DNA from: Tessaracoccus aquimaris
GTDB lineage: Bacteria > Actinomycetota > Actinomycetes > Propionibacteriales > Propionibacteriaceae
Length of the DNA: 64,000 nucleotides
Direction: 5' to 3'
NCBI RefSeq assembly: GCF_001997345.1
Contig: NZ_CP019606.1
Coordinates: 744,001-808,000 of the forward strand
Positions 45,668 through 52,572 of this stretch are shown piece after piece (position 1 is the first letter of the stretch; every line of letters begins with the position of its first letter). The translations under genes and the position numbers were made by a program. The notes below the pieces were generated by a model. That model did no database searches, had not been told where the DNA came from, and worked only from the letters and a program-made list of their open reading frames with translations.

Positions 45668-46497
45668 AGAAGTCAGAACCGGCCGAGGGTCGGGGCACGT
45701 CGTCAAAGCTCGCGGGTGTCGTGGTGGTGGTGTACGGACTCGTCTGCCTGCTGCCGCTGCTGTGGATGATCGCCTCGTCGTTCAAGACGAGCATCGACAT
45801 CAACGACCCGTCAAAGGCGCTGGTCTTCACCCCGACGCTCGAGAACTACGTCAAGGTGCTCGCGCAGGAGAACTTCCTGTTCTTCATGTTCAACAGCGCC
45901 GTCGTCGCGCTGGTGTCGACAGGTCTCGCGCTCCTGGTCGGCGTTCCCGCCGCGTACGCGATCGCCCGGTTCAAGATGCGCCACACGTCGTCGCTGATCC
46001 TGTTCTCCAGGGTCGTGCCGCACATCACGCTGCTGGTCCCGTGGTACTACATCTTCGCGAAACTCGGCCTGGTGGGGACCTACCCGTCGCTGATCCTCTC
46101 CCACATGTTCATCGCAGTGCCGCTGGTGGTGTGGATCATGATCGGCATCTTCGAGGTGATCCCGGTGGAACTGGAGGAGGCCGCCCAGGTCGACGGGCTG
46201 ACCCCCATCAGGGCCTTCCTGAAGGTCATCCTTCCCCTCGGAATGCCCGGGATCGCCACAGCGTCGGTGCTGTCGCTGATCTTCTCGTGGAACAACTTCG
46301 TGTTCGCGCTGGTGCTCTCCGGCATGGAGACCCGCACGCTCCCCGTGGCGATCTTCAACTTCGTGGGCTACGCGTCGATCGACTGGGGCGCGCTGATGGC
46401 GGCCTGCGTCACCATCACGCTTCCCATGCTGGTGCTCGCGATGGTCGGCAACCGCTACGTGGTGGCCGGTCTGACGGCAGGCGCGGTCAAGGGCTGA
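45664..46497 (+). CDS. CUT1 ABC transporter permease (MalG/UgpE-like)
   Basis: 277 residues with six membrane segments. EAA loop EEAAQVDGLTPIRAFLKVILP. No ATP-binding subunit is encoded in the cluster, as is usual for actinobacterial CUT1 systems that share an MsiK/UgpC-type ATPase encoded elsewhere. It ends the transporter operon and converges with the next gene. Confidence 0.9.
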   Translation: MKKSEPAEGRGTSSKLAGVVVVVYGLVCLLPLLWMIASSFKTSIDINDPSKALVFTPTLENYVKVLAQENFLFFMFNSAVVALVSTGLALLVGVPAAYAIARFKMRHTSSLILFSRVVPHITLLVPWYYIFAKLGLVGTYPSLILSHMFIAVPLVVWIMIGIFEVIPVELEEAAQVDGLTPIRAFLKVILPLGMPGIATASVLSLIFSWNNFVFALVLSGMETRTLPVAIFNFVGYASIDWGALMAACVTITLPMLVLAMVGNRYVVAGLTAGAVKG

Positions 46498-46500
46498 GGC

Positions 46501-46941
46501 TCAACCCCGATCCCGGATCACGTCCGGGAGGGCGCGGCGGGCGGCCGACAAGGCCAACGCCGCGCCCGCCAGCAGCGCGATCCAGGCCGCGACGACCTGC
46601 CAGCCCCACGAGGAGATCACGAACGACCAGCCGACCAGGATCACGACCCCGGCCAGCGCCCACCAGGCCGGGACCCTGCTCGGCTTGCGCCAGTACACCC
46701 CGAGCCACGCGCCGATCGCGGAGATGGCCGCGCACAGCGCGGCAAGGGGAGCGTGGAAGGCGCCGTACCCGAACGGCATCGGAGAGAACCAACTGTGGAA
46801 GGTGACGGGGCCGGCCGCGCCTGTGTTCGGGTCGCCCATCCACTCCATCGGATAGGTCGGCGCGATCGTCCACACCACGACGGCGGTCAAAACCACCGCC
46901 GAAGCCACCTGCCAACCCAACCTGCTGCGTGCCACGCTCAT
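46501..46941 (-). CDS. hypothetical multi-pass membrane protein
   Basis: 146 residues with four predicted membrane segments (AVVLTAVVVWTIAPTY, LAALCAAISAIGAWLGVYW, WWALAGVVILVGWSFVI, VVAAWIALLAGAALALSA). I do not recognise a family. The loop between segments 1 and 2 is Pro/Gly/Phe-rich. The ATG at 46941 is preferred over a GTG six codons earlier; neither has a clear ribosome-binding site. Confidence 0.65.
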   Translation of the reverse strand: MSVARSRLGWQVASAVVLTAVVVWTIAPTYPMEWMGDPNTGAAGPVTFHSWFSPMPFGYGAFHAPLAALCAAISAIGAWLGVYWRKPSRVPAWWALAGVVILVGWSFVISSWGWQVVAAWIALLAGAALALSAARRALPDVIRDRG

Positions 46942-46980
46942 GCGCAGATGATGGCCCACGGGACGCCGGTCGTCAACGGG

Positions 46981-47910
46981 TCAGGCGAACCAGCCTGGCC
47001 AGATCCCCAGCCTGCCGCCGACGGCCTGCACCGGGCCGACCTGCGTCAGCATCGCCTGTCGCCAAGCGTCCTCGTCGGAGGAGGCGACCAGCCGCGCGTA
47101 ACCGCCGAGCAGGTTTGTCTCGAGCGCCGCCCACCCGGAGCGGATCTCGTCCGGAGTGGACATCTCGTTGGGAAGAGTGAAGGCGGCGGGCTCGTCTGGC
47201 ACCTCTCCGGTGATCGCCCCCCGCAGGTCGTTGCGCAGGCCCTTCACGATGGCAAGCCGGGCGCTGCCGAGGGCGTGCAGCGGATCCTTGGAGCCGAGCC
47301 TGCCCAGCCCGACGCCCAACCCGTAGATCAGCGCCCAGGCGTGCCCGAGCGCGATGGGAAGCGAGGCCTCGAGCGTGGCGGGCTGCAGTCGCACCGGCGT
47401 CGGGCCGTCGATGACGGGCTCGAGCGACTGGTTGGCGAGCGCGGTCGCGCCCGCGGCGGCGGAGGCGTACATCAGGCGCACGTCACCCTCCGGCGCGGAC
47501 TTGGCGGCAGCGCCGAGGGCCTTGACGGCGGCGGCAACCTGCTCGGCGACCGCCGCGACACCCGCCTCGACGGAGGCAGGGGGCGCGGGAGTGGGGCTCT
47601 CAACCGCGAACGGCTCCTGATCCTCGGGTCCGAACGGATCGGGCAGCGCGAGCACCGCAAGTTGAGCGTCGCACTGCGCCAGGGCCGCCGTCGCCCAGGG
47701 GCCGGCAGCGAACCCGGGCGCCTTCGAGAGCGCCTCGACCGAGCCCCGCAACGCGGCGACGGCGACCTGCGCGGCGCTCGCCTCCGGCGCCTGACTCGGC
47801 GGCGGGGGAGATGGCGCCAAGGCGGGAGTACCGGAGATCACGGGGCTCGCCGCGCAGCCGCTCACGCCCAGGACAAGGGCGGCGAGGGCGGCGCGTCGGG
47901 TCAATGGCAT
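46981..47910 (-). CDS. DUF4439-type ferritin-like lipoprotein
   Basis: 309 residues. A lipoprotein signal peptide (LTRRAALAALVLGVSGCAAS, with a Cys after LGVSG) also shows an RR pair. A Pro/Ser linker and then a helical region follow (about 40-150). The C-terminal four-helix DUF4439 domain (about 175-300) has LGHAWALIYGLGVG and RNDLRGAI. DUF4439 lies next to rimP in many actinobacteria, divergent as here. The function is unknown and no iron ligands are obvious. Confidence 0.72.
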   Translation of the reverse strand: MPLTRRAALAALVLGVSGCAASPVISGTPALAPSPPPPSQAPEASAAQVAVAALRGSVEALSKAPGFAAGPWATAALAQCDAQLAVLALPDPFGPEDQEPFAVESPTPAPPASVEAGVAAVAEQVAAAVKALGAAAKSAPEGDVRLMYASAAAGATALANQSLEPVIDGPTPVRLQPATLEASLPIALGHAWALIYGLGVGLGRLGSKDPLHALGSARLAIVKGLRNDLRGAITGEVPDEPAAFTLPNEMSTPDEIRSGWAALETNLLGGYARLVASSDEDAWRQAMLTQVGPVQAVGGRLGIWPGWFA

Positions 47911-47916
47911 GGGCCC

Positions 47917-47922
47917 AGACTA
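47917..47922 (-). promoter_or_regulatory. -10 element, leaderless promoter for the DUF4439 lipoprotein
   Basis: TAGTCT on the minus strand lies six bases before the ATG at 47910. Confidence 0.4.
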
Positions 47923-48010
47923 GTGCCCATCTGAGCGGCGGCCGACCCCGGTGGGTGCCGGTATGCTTGGCCCTCACAACAAGGCGAACAACCGGATATG
48001 GAGTCTCGAC

Positions 48011-48490
48011 ATGCAGGAATCGCAGATCGTTGCGCTCATTGAGCCGATCCTGTCGGCGCACGGGCTGGAACTCGACCGGCTCGACGTGACCCCCATCGGT
48101 AAGCGCTCCGTGCTGAGGGTCACCGTCGACGGCGACGGGCCCGACGGTCACGGCCCCCTGCTCGACGACATCGCGGAGGCGTCCTCGGCCATCTCGGCCG
48201 CGCTCGACGCCAGCCCCGCGGTCGGCAGCGCGCCCTACACGCTTGAGGTGAGCACCCGCGGCGTCTCCAAGCCGCTGACGGAGGCCAAGCACTTCCGCCG
48301 CAACGCCGGTCGCCTCGCCAAGGTGTGGGTCGGCGAGGAGCAGAGCATCGGGCGGATCGTCGGGGTCGACGGCGAGACGCTCACCCTTGATGTGGACGGC
48401 GAACAGCGCGAACTCGCGCTGCCCACCATCGACAAGGCCGTGGTCCAGGTTGAGATGAACCGGGCGGCCGCAGAGGACGAGGAGAACTGA
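48011..48490 (+). CDS. rimP: ribosome maturation factor RimP
   Basis: 159 residues from ATG at 48011. N-terminal alpha/beta domain ([37 protein letters not shown] motif as [17 protein letters not shown]). A C-terminal SH3-like barrel follows with an acidic tail. It helps 30S subunit assembly. nusA starts two bases after its stop. A possible -10 (TATGCT, 47962-47967) lies about 40 bases upstream. Confidence 0.93.
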   Translation: MQESQIVALIEPILSAHGLELDRLDVTPIGKRSVLRVTVDGDGPDGHGPLLDDIAEASSAISAALDASPAVGSAPYTLEVSTRGVSKPLTEAKHFRRNAGRLAKVWVGEEQSIGRIVGVDGETLTLDVDGEQRELALPTIDKAVVQVEMNRAAAEDEEN

Positions 48491-48491
48491 G

Positions 48492-49466
48492 ATGGATGTT
48501 GATCTGGCTGCCCTTCGGGCAATCGAACGGGATCGGGAGATCCCGATGGAGTACCTCCTCAAGACCCTCGAGGACGCGCTGCTGAACGCGTACCACAAGA
48601 CCCCCCACGCGCTGCGTGGCGTCAAGGTCGAGGTCGACCGCCGCTCGGGCAAGGTCTCGGTGCTCGCCCCCGAGTTCGACGACGACGACGAGATCATCGG
48701 CTACTTCGACGACACCCCGGAGGACTTCGGCCGGATCGCGGCCGCCACCGCCCGCCAGGTGATCTTCCAGCGCATCCGCGAGGCCGAGGACGACCAGAAG
48801 TTCGGCCACTTCTCGGGAAGCGAGGGCGACATCCTCGTCGGCACCATCCAGCAGGACCGCGACTCCAAGGCGGTCCGCGTCGACCTGGGCGCCCTCGAGG
48901 CGATCATGCCGCTTGCCGAGCAGGTGCCGGGCGAGGACTACTCGCACGGCCGCAGGCTGCGCGTCTACGTCGTCACCGTCCGCCGCGAACTGCGGGGCCC
49001 GCAGGTCGTGGTGTCGCGCACGCACCCCAACCTGGTCCGCAAGCTGTTCGCGCTGGAGGTGCCCGAGATCGACAAGGGCATCGTCGAGATCAAGGAGATC
49101 GCGCGAGAGGCCGGCCACCGCACCAAGATCGCCGTGAAGTCGAACGACCCGAACGTCTCATCCAAGGGCGCCTTCATCGGGCCGATGGGGCAGCGCGTCC
49201 GCGCCGTGACCAACGAACTGGGGGAGGAGAAGATCGACATCGTCGACTACTCCGACGACCCCACCAAGTTCGTCGCCGCCGCGCTGTCGCCCGCCAAGGT
49301 CCTCTCCGTGACGGTCGTCGACGAGTCGGCCCGGGCCTGCAGGGCGATCGTGCCCGACTACCAGTTGTCGCTCGCGATCGGCCGTGAGGGGCAGAACGCC
49401 CGCCTCGCGGCCCGCCTGACCGGTTGGCGCATCGACATTCAGCCAGACGTGACCGCACAGTCCTGA
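48492..49466 (+). CDS. nusA: transcription termination/antitermination factor NusA
   Basis: 324 residues, the short actinobacterial form without the C-terminal acidic repeats. An RNA polymerase-binding N-terminal domain (about 1-105) is followed by S1 and two KH domains ([22 protein letters not shown] and [17 protein letters not shown]). It modulates pausing and termination. A hairpin 18 bases downstream and an unrelated gene after it separate it from ylxR-infB. Confidence 0.94.
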   Translation: MDVDLAALRAIERDREIPMEYLLKTLEDALLNAYHKTPHALRGVKVEVDRRSGKVSVLAPEFDDDDEIIGYFDDTPEDFGRIAAATARQVIFQRIREAEDDQKFGHFSGSEGDILVGTIQQDRDSKAVRVDLGALEAIMPLAEQVPGEDYSHGRRLRVYVVTVRRELRGPQVVVSRTHPNLVRKLFALEVPEIDKGIVEIKEIAREAGHRTKIAVKSNDPNVSSKGAFIGPMGQRVRAVTNELGEEKIDIVDYSDDPTKFVAAALSPAKVLSVTVVDESARACRAIVPDYQLSLAIGREGQNARLAARLTGWRIDIQPDVTAQS

Positions 49467-49484
49467 CGCGGGGCTCTCCCCGCG
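49467..49484 (+). terminator. hairpin after nusA
   Basis: CGCGGGG, loop CTCT, CCCCGCG: a 7-bp stem starting in the nusA stop region. A short T-run (TTTT, 49498-49501) lies further downstream. Confidence 0.45.
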
Positions 49485-49522
49485 CTAAGATGCGGACTTT
49501 TCGGGGCGGTCGGATCATCGCG

Positions 49523-49528
49523 TAAGAT
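49523..49528 (+). promoter_or_regulatory. -10 element, leaderless promoter for the LTA-synthase-like gene
   Basis: TAAGAT lies eight bases before the ATG at 49537. Confidence 0.45.
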
Positions 49529-49536
49529 TTGCTGCG

Positions 49537-51411
49537 ATGACTTCCGTTCGCCCCACGTTCACCCAGCGTTTGCTCCGCCCCCGTCACGTGTGGGGGCGGC
49601 TGATCGTGCTGCTGCTTCCCGTCGCCGTGCTCGGCGTCTGGTTGAAGCTGCTGCGGATCGGTAACTTCTTCCCCGCGGCGGGGCCAGTCGAGGTCCTCGC
49701 GAAGGTGGCCTCCGACCTCGCCTTCGGTGCGGCGTGGATGCTGCTGTGGATGCTGGCCTGCTGGTTCGCCAAGGGCACCGTCCGCACCGTCGTCTTCTAC
49801 CTCGCACACCTGGCGACGATCGTCGTCGGCGTGTTCACGGTGATCAACCACGAGTACGTCAGTCGCACAGGTAACCCGCTCACGTGGGACGAGATGGCCT
49901 ACGCCTGGCGCCAGCAGGGCGAGCTGTCGTCGCTGCTGCAGTCGCAGATGAGTTCAAGCGTCATTGCGCTGCTCGCGTTCGCCGTCCTCGCCCCCATCGT
50001 CGTGCCCCCGCTGCTCGGTCCGCTCGTGAGCCGGTTGCTGCGCAAGCGCCCGGGCAGGAAGGCCAAGGCGGCGGCCGTTGCGGTGCTCGCGCTGCTGCTG
50101 GTGCTCTCCAGTTGGAGCGCGCCGACGGTCTCTGCAGCGTTCTCGCTCGCGGCCCCCGTCCAGTTGGCCGTGACGCCGGTGCGTGAGGCGATGGCCTACC
50201 CGGAGGGACTCGCCGATCCGACGGTGCTTCCCACCCCCGACGCGACGAAACTGGTCGACAGGGACGGCAAGCACAAGAACCTGGTCGTGATCACGCTCGA
50301 GTCGCACCGGGCCACCTCGACGCTTCCCGAGACCCGTCAGAGCGTCACGCCCGTGATGGACGCGCTCGCCCAATCCGCGATCCGTCCGGAACGCGGCTAC
50401 GCCGTCCTGCCCCACACCTCCAAGGCGCTCACCGCCGTCACCTGCGGCATCTCGCCCGCCCTCGACAGCGAGAACAGCGAGGCCGATCCTGGCAGCCTTC
50501 CCGCGAAGTGCCTGCCCGAACTGCTGGGGGAGCAGGGCTACTCGTCCGCGTTCTTCCAGTCCGCGACCGAGAACTTCGAGCGCAGGCGCGGCACGGTCGC
50601 CAACTTCGGCTACCAGGACTTCACACCGGTCGACGAGATGAGCCCGATCGGATTCAGGCGCGTCAACTACTTCGGCTACGAGGACGACATCATGCTCGAC
50701 CCGGCCCGCAAGTGGCTCGTCGCGCACTCCGGTCAGCCGTTCATGCTCGGCATGCTGACCGTCACCGGCCACCACGACTACGCGCTCGAGGGCTTCGACC
50801 TGATCGACTTCGTCGACGACCCGCTGCTGAACAAGTACCTCAACGGCATCCACTACCAGGACCAGTTCGTCGGCCACGTCCTCGACATGTTCAAGGAACT
50901 GGGCCTCTACGACAACACCGTCTTCGTCATCACCGGCGACCATGGCGAGGGCTTCGGCGAGCACCGGGTCTTCCAGCACGACAACACCATCTACGACGAG
51001 GGTCTGCGCATCCCCTACCTGATCATCGACCCCTCCAAGGAGGGCAAGCTGATCGAGGGACCCGCCAACCAGTTGGCCGTGCTGCCCACCGCCGTCGACC
51101 TGCTGGGCTTCGACCTGGTCAGCGACACGCAGTACAAGCCGTCGCTGATGAGCGACGAGCCGCAGGGCCCGGTCGTGGCCACGTGTTATGCGAGGGGGCG
51201 CTGCGCCGCAACCATGGACGGCGACATGAAGGTCATCCACCACTTCGGCGACCGGCGCGACGAGGTCTACGACCTGTCCGTCGATCCGTACGAGACCAAC
51301 GACCTGGCGGCGGGCACCGACTCGGGCTGGGTTTCGGAGCAGAGCGACATCGCGCTCAAGTGGTATCTGGAGGCAGAGAACGCCTACGCGGCGTACCACG
51401 AGTCGAAGTAG
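49537..51411 (+). CDS. LTA synthase-family sulfatase-fold membrane protein (phosphoglycerol transferase-like)
   Basis: 624 residues. Five N-terminal membrane segments (about 18-200) are followed by an extracellular alkaline-phosphatase/sulfatase-fold domain (about 245-560). Metal and catalytic motifs: VVITLESHRATST (Glu ligand), Thr in LPHTSKALTAVTCG (the position of the LtaS nucleophile Thr), VTGHHDY and TGDHGEGFGEH. The family transfers glycerol phosphate from phosphatidylglycerol to build or decorate cell-envelope polymers. A free Thr instead of the Cys/Ser-formylglycine signature argues against a true sulfatase. It is inserted between nusA and ylxR, with its own leaderless start and a terminator. 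Confidence 0.85.
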   Translation: MTSVRPTFTQRLLRPRHVWGRLIVLLLPVAVLGVWLKLLRIGNFFPAAGPVEVLAKVASDLAFGAAWMLLWMLACWFAKGTVRTVVFYLAHLATIVVGVFTVINHEYVSRTGNPLTWDEMAYAWRQQGELSSLLQSQMSSSVIALLAFAVLAPIVVPPLLGPLVSRLLRKRPGRKAKAAAVAVLALLLVLSSWSAPTVSAAFSLAAPVQLAVTPVREAMAYPEGLADPTVLPTPDATKLVDRDGKHKNLVVITLESHRATSTLPETRQSVTPVMDALAQSAIRPERGYAVLPHTSKALTAVTCGISPALDSENSEADPGSLPAKCLPELLGEQGYSSAFFQSATENFERRRGTVANFGYQDFTPVDEMSPIGFRRVNYFGYEDDIMLDPARKWLVAHSGQPFMLGMLTVTGHHDYALEGFDLIDFVDDPLLNKYLNGIHYQDQFVGHVLDMFKELGLYDNTVFVITGDHGEGFGEHRVFQHDNTIYDEGLRIPYLIIDPSKEGKLIEGPANQLAVLPTAVDLLGFDLVSDTQYKPSLMSDEPQGPVVATCYARGRCAATMDGDMKVIHHFGDRRDEVYDLSVDPYETNDLAAGTDSGWVSEQSDIALKWYLEAENAYAAYHESK

Positions 51412-51430
51412 CACACCCAAGTAGCAGCGC

Positions 51431-51473
51431 CGAGGGGCCGCGGACGGGGGGAGACCCCGACCGCGGCCCCTCG
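51431..51473. terminator. terminator between the LTA-synthase-like gene and the convergent small secreted protein
   Basis: CGAGGGGCCGCGG (51431-51443) pairs perfectly with 51461-51473. The 17-base loop can itself fold (CGGGG with CCCCG). It probably serves both convergent genes. Confidence 0.65.
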
Positions 51474-51481
51474 CTGTGTGC

Positions 51482-52051
51482 TCAGCCCCTTGGCCCGCCG
51501 CGCATCGAGACGATGCCCGCGTCGAGGGCCTTCTGGACGGCGTCGGCCTCACTTGAAGTGAGCTTGCCATCGGTGACCGCCTTGGCGAGGGTCTCCTTCT
51601 GATCGGCGGTCCGCTGCGCCTCCTCCGCGGTCCGGAGCTCGGCCAGCGCGTCGGTGACCTTCTGCTCGTCGAGCGTCAACTGCTCCGCGAGCGCCTTGGC
51701 GAACGCGGCCTCGCGCGCGATGCGCTCGGCCTCGGTCGGGGCGGTGCGGGTCCCCTCTTCGGGGCGGGTCGCCTCCCGTGCGGCCTTGAGGGCGTCCTTC
51801 AGGGCCGTCTCCTCGACGCCGAGCTTGGAGGCGAGCGTCGCGGTGTCGAAACCCGCTCCCCGGTGACCGCCCCGCTCGGGGCCGCCGCCCTTGTCGCCCG
51901 CTTGGTCGTCGGCGCCCTTCTCGGGCGCCTGGGAGGCGGTCGCCGACGGGGTGGGGGAGGTGGTCTCCGCGTTCGCCAACGACGTCGCGCCGACACCGAT
52001 GCCCGCGGCCATCGCCGCGGCGGAGATGCCGATGATCATCTTCTTGCTCAT
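51482..52051 (-). CDS. small secreted helical protein, unknown function
   Basis: 189 residues. A signal peptide (MSKKMIIGISAAAMAAGIGVGATSLANA, cleavage after ANA) leads into a Ser/Pro/Gly-rich linker. Three helical repeats follow with a LASKLGVEETALKDAL pattern (residues about 70, 120 and 155). No cysteines or catalytic motifs are evident. It converges with the LTA-synthase-like gene. Similar Ala/Glu-rich exported proteins are common in actinobacteria, but I cannot give a role. Confidence 0.72.
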   Translation of the reverse strand: MSKKMIIGISAAAMAAGIGVGATSLANAETTSPTPSATASQAPEKGADDQAGDKGGGPERGGHRGAGFDTATLASKLGVEETALKDALKAAREATRPEEGTRTAPTEAERIAREAAFAKALAEQLTLDEQKVTDALAELRTAEEAQRTADQKETLAKAVTDGKLTSSEADAVQKALDAGIVSMRGGPRG

Positions 52052-52144
52052 TGATGTTCCTTCCTGCTCATCCGGGCTGTCCGGATGATGTCAAAGGTGA
52101 CGGCGCCGCCTGTGGTAGCGCTGTGGCCAGGCTGGCAAAGCGCG

Positions 52145-52150
52145 TAGGAT
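52145..52150 (+). promoter_or_regulatory. -10 element, leaderless promoter for ylxR
   Basis: TAGGAT lies eight bases before the GTG at 52159. Confidence 0.45.
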
Positions 52151-52158
52151 CAAGGGCC

Positions 52159-52416
52159 GTGACCCCCGAACGCACCTGCATCGCCTGCCGCGGGCGTGCG
52201 CCCCAGTCGGAGCTGTTACGCCTGGTGCGGCGCGGCGACCTCGTCGTCGACGGCACCTCGCCTCGGCTCCCAGGGCGCGGCGGATACGTCCACCACGGCT
52301 GCCTTGACCTGGCCGGGAAACGCCAGTCCATCCGGCGCAATTTCGGCTCAGGGGCGGTCCTGGACCCCTCCGTTGGGGCGCCAGGTGGAAGCTCGGGCGA
52401 CGGCGGGTTAAGATAG
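52159..52416 (+). CDS. rnpM: YlxR family RNA-binding protein (RnpM)
   Basis: 85 residues from GTG at 52159. The conserved PERTCIACRGRAPQSELLRLV and GRGGYVHHGCLDLA motifs identify YlxR/RnpM, a nucleic-acid-binding protein reported to modulate RNase P. It normally sits directly between nusA and infB. Here it keeps its place before infB but has its own -10. Confidence 0.88.
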   Translation: MTPERTCIACRGRAPQSELLRLVRRGDLVVDGTSPRLPGRGGYVHHGCLDLAGKRQSIRRNFGSGAVLDPSVGAPGGSSGDGGLR

Positions 52417-52572
52417 TGGGCGGCCTGCGTCCGCGCAGGTGCATCGTTCCACGCCCGAGAGGGCGGCAACCAGAAGGTGGGCTAACGCTCATGACCACTC
52501 GATGAGTACCCAACGATGACCAAGCAGAACTAGGGACCCCGGCCTTGGAGGTCGGACCCACGAAGGAGAGTA
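52417..52572. other. infB leader region
   Basis: This 156-base gap between ylxR and infB contains no gene. CCAAGGCCGGGGTC-like complementary segments could fold. A GAAGGAGAG ribosome-binding site precedes the GTG of infB. No clear promoter is seen, so read-through from ylxR is likely. Confidence 0.35.

Noticed and set aside
49537..51411. True sulfatase
   Set aside because: No formylglycine signature (C/S-x-P-x-R); the Thr and membrane topology match LTA synthase relatives.
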